From the NCBI GenBank assembly GCA_947652115.1, contig OX393568.1, positions 9,362,387-9,426,386 of the forward strand: DNA of 64,000 bases, given 5' to 3'. This DNA comes from Blastomussa wellsi (taxonomy: Eukaryota > Cnidaria > Anthozoa > Scleractinia > Plerogyridae). Both the position numbers and the translations under genes were made by a program. Positions 1 through 12,430 of the stretch are shown in pieces. Position 1 is the first letter of the stretch, and every line of letters begins with the position of its first letter. Below the pieces are notes generated by a model. That model made no database searches, was not told the DNA's origin, and saw only the letters and a list, made by a program, of their open reading frames with translations.

Positions 1-550
1 CAAGCTGACTTTTTCAAGCTCCTGATGGTATCACAGTGATATCACTCTATATAAAGCTTCAGTATTTAAACAATAGAGTGTTTCTGTCAAGGAACTATCG
101 GCTGATAGTTGCCCCGTAGAAATTTGAAAGTATTTGAAAGTATTTGCCCGAGAGCGAAGCTTCAAGGGCAAATATTCAAGAAAATATGCTGGTTCTAAGA
201 ACATTAAATTTCCAAGGGGCAATTATCAGGGCGATAGTTCCGAGACAGAAACAAACTACCGGGTATTGTCTTTATTGTACACCACTAAATTTTCTTTCGT
301 GCGCACAGTCACAATCTAACATCTTGAGTTTTTTGCTGCAAGCCAAAATGTACAAATAAATGAAAATCAGGCAAGAAAGCCTCTAAATACAGATCAATCA
401 AATAGCATTTGAATGTTTGTTTTAAAGGGCTCTAGTCAGCCACACCTTTGTTATTGTTTACATGCGAAAGCTTCAGTATTTTATTTTACGAGGAGCATGT
501 CAACAGGAAAGAGATCACTGAGAAACTTGCTAAAAGCAATATTAACACTT

Positions 551-779
551 AGGCCTGGTTCACACTAGCGACATAAGGCCGACATAACGACAAGGTCGCG
601 AAAATGTACAAAGGACTTCACACTTATGTTTTATGTCACTAGTGTGAACAGCACAACATAACGACATACATGTAGTAGGAACATAATGACAAAAAGCTAC
701 TTGAACATAACAACATAGATTGGTCTTTTCTTTACGTGGTTATGTCCATATTGTTGTGTTGCTTGTGTGAACCAGCCAT
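551..779. mobile_element. MITE with GGTTCACAC inverted ends
   Basis: The ends are an imperfect inverted repeat: CCTGGTTCACACTAGCGACA on the left and, reversed, a matching GGCTGGTTCACACAAGC on the right. The interior is rich in repeated ACATAACGACATA-like words. TA dinucleotides flank both ends, which fits a Tc1/mariner-type target duplication but is too short to prove it. It carries no open reading frame and lies just upstream of the visible TIMM10B exons. Confidence 0.65.
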
Positions 780-927
780 TACAGCAACATAACTTAAAGA
801 CTTACGAGCACGGTGACCTACCTTTTTTATCGTATTTTTTGAAACGGTGCTTGGAAGTTTAAAAAAACTGTTGGACAACTTTTATTTCTGAGGAATAACC
901 TTAAGTTGGTTTTTCTTTTAATTTCAG

Positions 928-2553
928 TACAAAGAATTCCTGCAGTTATACAACAAGCTTACTCAGAACTGTTTTATTGCCTGTGTTACCAACCTGAACT
1001 ATCGCAAAGTAACTGCAGAGGAGGTAAGAGTATATCATCTTCTCCCAGGGGGAGGAGGGCACTCCCTTATATGGGCTATATGAGGACGTGCCATTGGATA
1101 GGGTGTGGGTATATAATTTTGAGCGAGTCTGTCCTAAACAGAGTCTGGAGTCGTCCTAGACAGGGTATGGTTTCAAAGTTTTGTCAAGTTTTAAGCATAA
1201 TTATATTATAATTACCTTTGTGAAATTCTGTTTGTCACAGCTAAGAAAGTATTACTCAACATTATTAACAAGGAAAAAGATCCTTATTAAGCATTTCTGT
1301 AAACTAGAGTTCAGTTTATACTTAAGCTCAATTTCCGCTGCTCTCTTGAGTCCGGTCTTCGTTCCTCCCCAAGGAGGAGCTCAGGCTCCGGTTCCTGAAC
1401 AGCGGCTGGCAATCAAGCCTAGTTTATACTGTGCAACAGTCATATGAAGGAATGTTTGTAGCTTGATCTCATGATTGCGTCACAACAGCTTTAGGGATCC
1501 GGAAATAACTCCACTTGCTTTTCGTGTTGTTTGACCTTGATTTGGATTGATTTTGTGATCTGTCTCAACATTGCATCATTTCTAAAAAATCCTGTGACAT
1601 TCATTGTAAAGCCTGGGGCATCACCACCATGTTTATCACAGGAATGTCTCCCCATCACCAAATTTCCATCTTGCTGTTCTAGAGCTCTCAGATGTTCCTT
1701 TCCGTGTTTGTAAGCACTTCTAGATGTCTCCCCAATGTACTTATAGTGGCAAGCTTGGCACACCAGCTCATATGTAACACCGATACTGTGGCAAGGCCCT
1801 CTTCCCCCAGCAGTGCAGACTAGGCAGTTGATGTTGTTACATTTCTTTTCCCAGAGTGGGTCTATCAGTTCACAGTCAACAATCGGTCTATCAGTCATCA
1901 GCCAAAATAAGATCAATTTCAGGACTAGATATTAGCATTATACATATACATGTACATGTTCCTTTGTCCTAAACAGGGAAGGTGCTTAATGTTATTTTTG
2001 TCCTAAACAGCGTCAGGGTTTCAAACCTCCAGCAGTACCCCTATATACAAACATGGGTCAAGTGCCCCCCCTCCCCCCACACAGAGTAATTCACACCAAA
2101 CCGTGGACCGCCAGGGGATCTCCATTAACACCTAACCCTGGTTGTACAATGAGGAGGTGACACTATCTACTGGACACACCCCTCTCCAGTGGATAGCAGT
2201 GTTTGTTTGGATAAGGATGTGTTCAGTGGATAGCATTTTTATTCCTGGGCCAGTTGGCCCTGGTGTGATAAAGATCCCTTTCTGCACTATGTACATGTAG
2301 TTCCTAGTGGTTGAAATGCCTTCTATGCACGCATGATCATACACTGCTGTACAAAATTAAGATACTTGCCAGTGTTGTCACTCTTTCAGTACTCACAATG
2401 TTCTTTTCTGGATTTAATTTTGATTAGGCATCATGTATCGACACTTGTAGTACAAAGTGGATGAATCTTAATCAGCGACAGATGGCAGTATTCATGGAGG
2501 TTGGACCATTAGCAGATAAAAAGATGGGCCAGCCTGTAGGCCAAGGAATGTGA
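928..2553 (+). CDS. TIMM10B: TIMM10B-like small Tim chaperone, last two coding exons
   Basis: Two exons, 928-1023 and 2428-2553, join in phase 0 and encode 73 residues. The first follows a TTTCAG acceptor and ends at GTAAGA; the second follows GATTAG and ends in TGA. The peptide carries the twin CX3C signature of small Tim proteins: CFIAC in the first exon and CIDTC in the second, with the LYNKLT and NLNQRQM contexts typical of Tim10B/Tim9b. Small Tims chaperone hydrophobic carrier precursors across the mitochondrial intermembrane space, and Tim10B docks on the TIM22 complex (family knowledge). The first coding exon was not found with confidence. An ATG at 498 opens a peptide beginning MSTGKRSLRNL, plausible for this family, but I see no GT donor after it. 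A GIY-YIG retroelement remnant sits in the intron. Confidence 0.85.
1491..1916 (-). pseudogene. GIY-YIG endonuclease remnant of a retroelement
   Basis: A 141-codon reading frame with a cysteine cluster (CNNINCLVC, then CQAC) followed by YKYIGETSRSAYKHGKEHL, a GIY-YIG nuclease core with its conserved Arg and later Glu-His. This arrangement is known from Penelope-like retroelements and related cnidarian repeats. No reverse transcriptase is visible on either side, so I read it as a truncated copy lying antisense in the TIMM10B intron. Assignment to Penelope rather than another GIY-YIG carrier is inference. Confidence 0.6.
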
Positions 2554-2623
2554 ATGAACACATTTAATCTTTTGAAATCACTCCAAATGTAAATAACTTG
2601 TATTAAAAAATTATTTAAATCAA

Positions 2624-2629
2624 AATAAA
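2624..2629 (+). promoter_or_regulatory. Polyadenylation signal of the TIMM10B-like gene
   Basis: AATAAA lies about 70 bases after the TIMM10B stop codon, in AT-rich sequence, and is the first canonical signal downstream. Confidence 0.55.
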
Positions 2630-4136
2630 GTTCAGTCTGTTACATGTAGCTTTCTTTTCTTCCACTGGAGGAGTATCCCTGAAATACAGTCTTCTTACAA
2701 TCCATTCATTCAAACTTTTTGTTTAATGCTTTCCCAATTAGCAGCTGAAGAGATAAAAAATCCTTTATTTATTTCTTCATGGGGTCTTTTCTCAACAAAG
2801 ACATTTTTCAAACCATTGAATCATAGCTCATTGAAATCCCTTGGTGCATCCTACCCCTCCCCCTTATCAGTGCAGCCTGCGAACAGTCTTTCCAGTGGGC
2901 ATTTGATGAGCGAAGCTAGTCAAGTCATTCTCATTGCCAGATCTGCAGCTGGGCCTGTGCACAAGGAACAAGGGGCTCTCATTTGATTGGCTAGAATCTA
3001 ACAAAAGGCATTTGAAAACAGCTGATGTGATTAGGCTCCCTGTTTTGATTTAAGCCAATCAAATCATGTGTCCCAAAGCCACTCATGCCCAGCCGGCTAA
3101 GAGGGACAAGTGGCACTTGGGACAAGAATGGAGCAAAGTAAACAGAGCGTGACCACATTCTTTTGCCCCCAGGCCCTGCTCAGTTCACCAAAATGTTATT
3201 TGTAATAAGAATAATTTTTTCTTTTTTGTCTTTCATTTCATTTTTTTTGTAACCATACAAAAATGTCACATGATTGCATGGCTATGTCACAGTGGATACA
3301 ACTGGCACAACAGCTAAATCAGATCTTGAACAGCTACTAATCATTTGAGGGCTCCTTGTTGACCCAATTCAAAAGAAATGAAATAACAGTATACCACTGG
3401 CAGCCAGAAATGTGTAGTTCCAGAAAATTTTTGTACTCCTCCCACAGAAGGGATTGGAAATTCTTGTGGGTGGGGGTTCTCAGAGGACAAAAAAATTAAA
3501 ATGTATGTATACAGGTCTCGGAAAAAATCCAGTCCTTGGCGAAAGTATAGATAATTTCTGAATCTCCATGTATACAATTTGGCATTTATTGACTGTGAAT
3601 TATGAGACCATTGATTTCTAAATATATCTTGTAGTTTAAATGTGTCTGTCTTAAAATTTTTATAGCCAGTTAGATTTTTATTTCCGTTTGTTTTACAGCT
3701 ATCTCAAATTTTTGGTGGCTCCGTAGTTATTCCGAGCGAATTCGTCATTGCCCAACTTTGTGTCATAACTTTTTCGGTTTTGGTGCAATGGGAATGAAAC
3801 TTTGGGAAAACTTTCTCCTATCATTTAGTAATAATATAATTATAGTTGATTTAACTGATGAAAAATATTTTTAACGTTATTGGCGTTTTTGTGGACCTAC
3901 CTTCTTGAAAAAAATCACATCCAGCAAAAAAATTTGCTGATAAATTTTTGTTAAATTTCTACACTGTTGCTGTGGTAACCAGTAAGTAATGCCAAGAAAA
4001 TAATCACAACTTGTTCACTGACCCATCAAAGTATAGGGTCTAGGTGCTGGAAACTGTTCATAATCAATCACACAAAATCATAAATTAAAGCATTACAGGT
4101 GTACTCGATTTTTCAATAAAAATTTCTTTATTCCTT
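2630..4136. other. Intergenic stretch, no gene recognised
   Basis: Between the TIMM10B 3' end and the cyclin 3' untranslated region. It contains low-complexity T-rich runs and ordinary AT-rich sequence. The open frames here lack recognisable domains and splice-site support. Confidence 0.5.
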
Positions 4137-4142
4137 ATCCAT
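4137..4142 (-). promoter_or_regulatory. Candidate polyadenylation signal of the cyclin gene
   Basis: TTTATT on the plus strand reads AATAAA on the minus strand, about 800 bases past the cyclin stop codon. The intervening sequence has no coding signal and would be the 3' untranslated region. Other A-rich words occur nearby, so the choice is tentative. Confidence 0.35.
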
Positions 4143-4936
4143 ACCAAATTATTTACACATCATATAACAAAATGCCTACACTTAAAATCCCCCTTTTCAT
4201 TCCTTCCTTCCATAAAAACAAATATTACAAATTTACATTTCGACATGGAGTGAAACTTGAACTACCAGAAACAACCCACTGATAAAAAACAAACACTGAT
4301 CTGATAATGTAGGCCACTAGACTCCTGTAAAAAAGGTTTCCAATTTTAAAATTCTAGCTTTGGAGATTTTCCACGATACATTCAGGCTTGTTGGACTGGA
4401 GTGTTATTTAATATTTAACGTGACTGTACAATATCAACATGTGCACCAACAAAGCTTTGTTACACTGTAGGCTACAACCCACACCATAGGCTGCATGACC
4501 TAAAAAAAAAGGAAAATGAAACATTACTCTGTTGACCCTACTCTAAAGATCAAAGGGACCTCTGGATGTAGGGTATGTTAACTCCTAAATAATGGTTAAT
4601 TTGCTTCTGCACGGCATTCCAAACGTGTGAAAAATATTATCTGTTGTGTCAACAAATTATTAATGAAGTATTGAATCCTCTTCCAGAATTTTAAAACTTG
4701 TATTGGACAGAGTGGGTTTTTAAATCCCAGAGTTTGACATTTCCTCCCCAATAAAACACTGGAAGATCACTTGGAATGGGTGTGTGGTTCTATTGCCTAC
4801 TGGCTAACCTAACAAGCCTAGACATGTAACCTTTCTTGGCATACAGGAAATTTATATCTCTATGTCATGCACAAATTAAATAACATTGAATCTCTAAACA
4901 GTCATGCAATAAATGCATATTAAATGTACCTCTAAG

Positions 4937-7900
4937 TTAGTTTTCTATAACTGTAAAGGATTGGTCTTCTCTATCAGCTACTGACAAAGTCTTTAACCTG
5001 GATGAGTGGTTGTTTGAAACAGAGGTGAACTGTTCATTAAGTAGTTTGGAACACTGCCAGAGTTCTGCATCTAAAATCTGCCAAGATAAAAAGAAAGGGC
5101 ATTAAAACAAGTTTTCATCCGGGACAAAACTACCTTTCAACTAACTTTCACGAAGCACATGAAGATCTTATGCAATGTGTGACATGTATAATTAATCAGT
5201 GAATATTTAGAGGAATCAATTGCCTAGTAAAGCTGTCGAACTACACAAAATAGTCTGCGACCAAACACCGACCTAGCAAATTACATGTAGAACAGTGTGA
5301 CAAAAAGCTACCTCACGTAAGCCATGTAGTATACAATCATTTAAATTGTGTTTTTCATTATAACAGCTGTACACCGATCATTACCTTTGCTTCTTGTTGC
5401 AAGTAATGTGTTGCTAGAAGCCAGTTACTGCTAACATACATCAACTCACAACTAAGCAAGGCCAATGCCAAAGTTGATGGCTGCAAGAGTAATGATTTGA
5501 ACAATTAATAGGCACAGTGTCTGTATTTTCTTGATTAAACATGGGTCCTACAAGTTATGGAGTTTCAAATTGTGGTAAGATTTATTCGAGGTATTATGGA
5601 AAGATGTATGTCTGCCAGAAATGATGAATACAAACAAATGCCAGGCTCAAATCAGCTGCAGGACTGAAATAAATTCTGGGACCACTAGGCCAAATTTGAA
5701 CTGGGCATTTAATTGAGGGTGTTGTTGTTAATATGACCGAGGGTGTGGACAGTTTAGCAACACTAGTGCTGATGGAGATGAATTTCCTTTTGCCTAAAGA
5801 ATTTTTTTCCTAGTGTTCATTCCACTTGTAAACTTTGAAACCTTTTACAGAGCTGGGTTAAAGTTAGTGGGTATGGCGCTGTTTAAATATGGAGCGCCTA
5901 GTCCTGATGTCAGGAGCTGAATGAATCCACTTTCTATAGCTAACAATTATTAATTTTTGATTTAATTAATTGTTACCCATTAGACTTTATCAATTACCTT
6001 AAAAACCATAAACTTGTGACAGCAAAGAAGATCTTCTAATGTAGTAGTGATGTGTTGTAAATGTTGGTTCACTGGACAGTGGTCAAGAAATCCTTTTGAA
6101 ACACACAGAGCATGAAACTGAAAAAAATATATAGGAATGTCAAATTTTATTTGATTTTCCGACTTACATGTCCACCGCAGTCAGGTAAAAGTGGAAACTA
6201 CATCCAGAACATGTCACTCTACTTACTACTTGGAGGAAGTATAAAGGAGTTGATGCATTCACTGAAAGATTCCATTTAAGTTTATCAAGAATGATTCTCT
6301 CCATCCTTAACAGATCTGAAGAAGAAAAGCGTAGCCCACTAACTTTGACCAAATCAGCCGCTGTTGGAACATCCTAACAAAGAGAAAATAAAACGGTTGC
6401 ACAATTAAGCCTCCCATTCAAACATATGCCATCTAACCTCCTGAAAGTGGTTAATTACAATGTAATTGCATCTACCAGCAACTTAAAGAGTTATTTAATC
6501 TTTGGTCATGAACTAACTGACATGCTAACAAATAAAAACAGCTATTGCAACATTTCAGCACAAAATTAACAACATTGCACTTGGTTTGCAAGCACAATTG
6601 CAGACCCACAGCAAAACATACGGTAATTTTCTCAAGGTAATAATTACAAGCCCTAGGATTTCAAATCCCATGGAAAACAATTTTTCGGTTCCGTGCCTAG
6701 AGATCATGGGAACCCATCTGTAACTATTTTTTGGTAAAGTTAAAATTCATGGGAACCCGTTTTTAATACCGTTGATTTCAATAAACATCTTGTAAATACT
6801 TTAAAACAGAGCTTCAGTATATACTTTTTTAAAAAAAAAGTTCAACGTCTATTCAAGTGTCAACAGAAAGACAAAAGAACATTTCAATTAAAAACAGAGA
6901 AGGAAATGGACAAAATGCTTGAAAAAGTCGCATAACAGATCGGGTAATTCATAGATCGAACTAAGAAGCATACTCACGTGAAATGTTCGCTGCAAATCTT
7001 GCATTTCAACAAAGAAATTTGGCCCTGATCGTCAGTTTCCACGGTGAAATTATCACTGAAAGACCACCTCTTAAATGTTTTTAAACTTACAGAGTCGTAT
7101 TTCTTCTTTTTGGCGCCGGACGCCATATTGATCGCACAGAGAAAGGAACACGTGGGTCACCAGTACTGTGCAATGCACTTTGGGAACGATACAAGATGGC
7201 GGTCAGGACGAGAGATGCTAAACAACGTTTTTGTTTCGTATATAAGCAGAGTCAACCAACGAATTGCTCTACTAATTGAGAATCAGAGTGTGAAAAACTC
7301 ATATCAAGTGAATTTTGGTCGGTAAGGCTGAATATTTACATGGGAAACTATTTTTCGGTTCCGTTATTTTAAGCACACGGTAACGACACGGTACCAGAAA
7401 CGATCGTTACCGTGAAATCCTAGGGCTTCTAATTACATGGAAAGGATTAAAAATGTATGGTACTTCAAAACTTCACATTGTACAATTCAATTATCTTTTC
7501 AGTTTCATACCTCATCCTCCTCACACATCTTAACAGCTAGGAACAGACAGCAAATACTGATACAAGTAAGGTACTTTGGATTGGCCTTTCATGTGGGAAA
7601 AAATGAAAATTAATTGAAGAAACACTGGGGTTTCAAAATGTTTTGAAGTACACATCAGCAATATGAAGAGCAGGCAGCTGTGACAAGATGAGCTTGTTTG
7701 CCACAAGCTGATTAATGTGATTAGAGTAACTGGCTACATATAAACAAGTACCAACTCCAGCAGTCGCCTGCTTGTTTTGAAACTCCTGAAACATTGTTGT
7801 GGAAATACTCATCATGAACAGTTTCAGTACTGTGACTTTCAAAACTTTAAAAAGAGTTTTGATAAAACCCAACTGGTGTACAAAAAAGCTGAGAATTTAC

Positions 7901-8768
7901 CAACAAATATTTGATGATCTTGAGGGTAATGTTAGCAAATGAATACAACTCACCTTAACTACTGACAAGAAGCGATCAAGCAAGTTTACAGAAAGGGAGT
8001 ATGTCTCTGAGTGAAACCCACAATGTCTGCTCAGGTTCAACATGAATATTGTGCTATTGTCTCGGTTTGAAAGACTGATTCCGTCCGAATCCTTGAGAAG
8101 GAAAGAGTCTTGTTAGATTTGCCACTCCATACAAGTTTAATAATGAATTACACAATGGCAATATGAATGATTTATGGTTCTAGCCCACTACAGGCTACCT
8201 GTATATGTATTTGCTCTGCATTTAAAATGCGTTTGATGGTTTGGTCAGTTCTATCACTCTGGTATTGAACTGCAGACAAAGATCTTCAGACGTGGATGCC
8301 AACTTCTTGTGAGTAATATATTAAATAAAATATTAATATTAATATTAAAATATTAGATTTGTGAGAAAAACGTGAACCTTCTCTTGAGAAACGAGAATCA
8401 TCTCACAGGAAATGAGAACTGTCTCACGAGAAACAAGGTGAGAGGTGGTAACTTACATTATTTGAGCAGTACTGTAATATTGTTGACACAATGTACATGT
8501 ATGGACACACCAGCTGCACATGTTGTGGTTTAAATTTATCCCTGGTTTAAATTTTTTTAAACCAATTTGATATTGATTTCCCTTTGTTTCAGATAATGCT
8601 AATCAACATGAGACAAAGGGAAATAAAAATCAAACTGGTTTAAAACAACATACATACCTCATTTCCAGCCAAGCACATGAGAGGTACAAGTTGTGTCTCT
8701 TCCTTAAGAAGCCCCTCATGTAGCACTTTGAGCAGTTTACCAACATTCAAACCACAGGAAACTATCAT
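4937..8768 (-). CDS. Cyclin G/I-family cyclin, complete seven-exon gene
   Basis: Coding exons in transcript order are 8658-8768, 7954-8091, 7511-7585, 6227-6373, 5998-6117, 5385-5480 and 4937-5077. All junctions are GT-AG and phase 0, giving 275 residues. The cyclin box is clear: SVNLLDRFLSVVK, then NPKYLTCISICCLFLAVK with CEEDE, then SSDLLRMERIILDKLKWNL. The last is the helix that carries the RMERIILDKL signature of cyclin I and its relative cyclin G. A second cyclin-fold half follows (LEDLLCCHKF, STLALALLSCEL). These atypical cyclins act in stress, p53-linked and cell-cycle control rather than core division (family knowledge). I cannot separate cyclin I from G by eye. The ATG lies one base past a CCAG acceptor, so a 5' exon upstream is implied. 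Intron 3 carries a hAT element and intron 1 a strong hairpin. Confidence 0.88.
6649..7429 (-). mobile_element. Non-autonomous hAT-type element with 8-bp duplication
   Basis: Both sides carry TAATTACA (6641-6648 and 7430-7437), the 8-bp duplication typical of hAT transposons. The ends form an inverted repeat, AGCCCTAGGATTTCA. At 781 bp it is far too short for a full transposase but retains a transposase-like first exon. It lies in cyclin intron 3, in the same orientation as the gene. Confidence 0.75.
6978..7126 (-). pseudogene. N-terminal exon of a hAT/zinc-finger protein
   Basis: An ATG at 7126 opens a 49-codon exon ending at a GTGAGT donor. It begins MASGAKKKKYDS, contains KTFKRWSF and ends with CKICSEHF, which resembles the N-terminal zinc finger of ZNF862/C17orf113-like hAT-derived proteins. 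No following exon is present inside the element, so the transposase has been lost. Because the exon has a start, an open frame and a donor but no acceptor, it could splice into the cyclin as an alternative first exon; that is only a possibility. Confidence 0.5.
8553..8645. repeat. Near-perfect hairpin next to a cyclin splice donor
   Basis: The arm at about 8553-8588 and its inverted copy at 8613-8645 share TTTAAACCA, an AATTTGAT/ATCAAACT core and CCCTTTGT, separated by about 25 bases. The structure ends 12 bases beyond the donor of the first coding exon of the cyclin gene. It is probably a tiny MITE. Confidence 0.7.
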
Positions 8769-11700
8769 CTGGTAAAGGCAAATTTGTGTAAATGAAATAA
8801 AATAAAACATGGTGTGACTTACAGCTGTATTCACAAGAAAAATTGCTACTGCTGGCCAAACATCCCTCTCAGATGGAACGAAACAAGCATACCAAAACAG
8901 ATATGTATCATATTATTGTGGTACTTTTAAGTCAGTTTCGCAAATGTATTAGAGTTACCTAATTGTATAAATCACACAAAAGCCTCACTTACAAGGAATT
9001 AATATGTTTAGTGCTAAAGAAACAAAGACGAGGTATAATTAAGCCGGTACACCAAAAAGAGAACTCAGACCAGCAAGCAGCTAAGAACTCAGCAATGTAA
9101 ACGGTTCCTCTATTGATACTCACCTTGACAATCAATACTTGACTAATTCTACAAATTTAAACAGCTGCACACAATTCCTGTACACACAAAAAAGGTTAAT
9201 GCATTATAATTATGAAATGCACTTCTGTCAATATATGTACCCCCAGGATAAGCACATGAAGAAAGCTCTACTTTTTTCCTGCCACTGATAAGCATAAAAT
9301 GGCAAGGTAAACCTGTTTTTATATGCAAAATAATACCTTAACTGGAAATGAACTACACTGTACATGTAGTTTCAAACTGAGGTAAACTTCTGAGTTGCTC
9401 ATCCCTGATCACCGTTCATGACTTCCTTTTGTAAAATGGTTGCCACTATAAAAATTTTACTTGCCAAAAGGAAAACGTTTTAAAGCAGGACCCTTCATGT
9501 CAATTTTACATGACGCATTACCGCTGACTTTAACGATTCACAACATTATTTTCATTTGCATTCAAGAATTTAAAAGATTAAAGAAAAGGGTTAGGAAAAT
9601 AAACACGTGGAAAACAAGTTAATTCTTGTAAAGAAACAACATAAATGAAAGGTGGTTTTCAAAATAAATAGTAACAGCGGCTCCCCAATAGAATTCATCA
9701 AAGAACAAAACCAATGTTTAGCTCACTCTATGATTTTTATGCAAACAGATAGCAGGATGGGATTGAAATAGTTGTAATGGATAAACATGCAGACAAATTT
9801 GTTTGGCCTTGAACTTATCCTGCAAAATTTTAATGCCTACGTCCTTTGCACTGCACTGGTCACCAAATGGACAACCTGTTTACCAAACTATATGTTACCA
9901 AAATTTGGTTTACTCTGCATGGTGACCCAAACAATACACCCTGTTCAATTTGATAACTATCGCTAATCCTATATAGCGGGATTAGGGGTCTAAAAAAGCA
10001 AACAAAGTCACATGTTTCTGTTCTAATTAATTTTATATTCAAATCAGTGTAAAAATATACTTAATTCAATCAGCTTCACCTGAAATTAAGCCCCTTGCCT
10101 GATTATTAGGGGAGGTTCTACAAGGTCAAATTTCCAGAACAATATTGCAAAAATCCTTTGGAGGGTAATAAAATGTATAAACCCCTTTCTGGCTTGCTGG
10201 TATATTGGAGGATAATGCTCTTGGCTGAAAGATCATCCTCAAAATTTCACAATTGCCCTTGAATCATTGACCAACTGTATATTTTTCAGACAATCTTTCA
10301 GCCTAGGGCATTATCCTACAATATACCAGCTACCTGAAGGGGTTTATTTACTAAATAGCCAGGATTGTCAAAATAAGCCGGCAACCGGCGCATTTCACCC
10401 AGCTACTCCGAATGTTAGTAGGTCAGTTCTAAGCATGATATTGGAGAAATAAAATAAAAATAGCCGCCTACTTTTTGGATGGAACCTGCTACTCAAAAAC
10501 CTACTGACAACCCTGAATATCCCCTCAAGATGATAATCAAAGATGTAACTTTTGAGATCATATTTGGTAAACCCTTTGGAAAGAATTCTTCACCTAACAT
10601 CACACTACAAACTCCTTCTCATTGCCTTCTTTTTTTTGTGTGAAAAAAAAAATACTCATTCAAGCATAGACCTTATTAACCACAATAATGAACCAATCTA
10701 TCATGTAAGAACATAAAAATAAATGCACTTACTGAAATTTAATATATGTTGGAGCTTTGACCTTGGATGCTGGGTCCATGAACTCAGTTTGACGTAAATA
10801 TACCCCCCAATTTTTATATACTCTAGAAACTACAGTCTTTAGCTTCTTTGCAAAGCAAATTATATAATTTTGCGATGTATTAAAAAACAACATTCAGACT
10901 GAAATAACAGTGTGTATAAATGGGTACTAAATAACCACATTCCATAAAAGAATGGGTTATAACACTAGATCCTTCCCTTCTTGCAACCTTTCTTTTATTT
11001 GTCCCATGACTGATATCTTATTACCCAGCTGGTATTTGATGTCATACCCTAAAACACACAATGTACACAGATCTAGACCCGGTCCAGAGCATTTAATATA
11101 TTGAACCACAGAATCGCAAATTCAAATCTTGCTAGAAGAAAAGTTTCCAATTCATTGGAGCACAATTATGATTATTTCTGGTGAGAATTAACAACCAAAA
11201 CCCTTGACCACACAACTGTTGTACATAATTGTATCCCTGATGAATTGTACATCACGGAATCGACAAGACCGTTACAGAACCCGGGACAGAGCCACCTTAA
11301 AACTATTTTCCATGCGTATCACGACTTAAACAAAGCAAATCAAACCTTAGCGATATCATAAGGATGAAAAATAAGGCAGAATCAAAAGCTTTGTTTTGAA
11401 GTATTACAAGCGGTCAAAGGACAACGGTTGAATATGCTTTTAATATAATATCAAAGCAACAAAGGGGACCAAAGTCCGACTCCAATTTGTTCATGGTTTC
11501 GTTTGTTGACTTGTGCTATAATAAATCAGAAAAACTGAGAAAACAGTACGATTGGTGGTATTTTGAGGATGAAATTTCAAGTAGTTGTTGCCAAGGTACA
11601 ATAATATTGACTGACTGTACTGATATTTCGAAAGCGAAAAAGAAATTGCATAATTGCAAATTTTATTGTCGTCATCACATCGTCGAGTAACTTACTGTAT

Positions 11701-11875
11701 AAAAAAATTAGTGTATTAAACCCTTCGGAAGCTTTCTCTTGGATTGCTGATAAAAGAAAACATTGCGTTTTGGAAAGGGGCAAAATTCAGCTGTCAAGCA
11801 TTAAGAAATTTAGGTCGCCATATTAATATGAAGAAAATGCGCTTTGAACATTTCATAGCTAAGCTTGCTACGTAC
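8769..11875. other. Probable first intron of the cyclin gene
   Basis: No coding signal is recognised. The stretch is AT-rich and holds one MITE-like inverted repeat (10178-10347). Since the cyclin ATG directly follows an acceptor, this stretch is most likely the intron to an upstream noncoding exon. Confidence 0.4.
10178..10347. repeat. MITE-like imperfect inverted repeat
   Basis: An arm of about 50 bases, from AAACCCCTTTCTGGCTTGCTGG through ATATTGGAGGATAATGC to GGCTGAAAGAT, is mirrored by ATCTTTCAGCC through ATAATATACCAGC to CCTGAAGGGGTTTA. The loop is about 60 bases. No reading frame. Confidence 0.6.
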
Positions 11876-12430
11876 CTCATTTGTGCGTTTCCAGCGCTTC
11901 TTCACCAGCAGACCTGGACAGTGGATGGATATAAACAGCTTCACCTAAAGTGCATAGGTTTTTAATATAACTATGGTGCTTACACACCCAAAATTCACCG
12001 TTCCATGATAACAGCCGAGTTGATGTAAACAAAAAGATTGATTTTTTGGGCGCCAAGGTTCGTTTCGTATTTTTGGAGGATTTTGATTGGTTATTTCAAC
12101 ACAGACACCGCTATTTTATTGGTCAACAGATTACTCCATTATGTAAGCGTACACGTAGCTTCTTTTATTTTGCTTTTCATGACAGCGAAAAATCTGTCAT
12201 CTGTCGCCAAAACGTCATCTAAGATTATCCTCGGGGATAAGTCCTTTACCGGAAACCAATACGACAATCTTCCTACCTTTATGAACAAAGCAAAGTTACA
12301 AGCAAATTTCAGGCAATTCCTTTCAAAGATCGTTCGTTCCGGTCGACCGAAAACATGTAGGTCTGCAATGCGTACTTGCAGAAGAACAAGAACACCAGTG
12401 GCCGGGAAGATTGGTGCGAGCTTATCTAAC
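11876..12430. promoter_or_regulatory. Head-to-head promoter region of cyclin and AGA genes
   Basis: The AGA start codon is at 12431 (+). On the minus strand a GTACGT donor at 11876 could close a 5' exon of the cyclin gene at about 11876-11944. No other gene signal lies between, so the two genes may be transcribed divergently from this stretch. Neither transcription start is visible directly, and the minus-strand exon is tentative. Confidence 0.35.
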
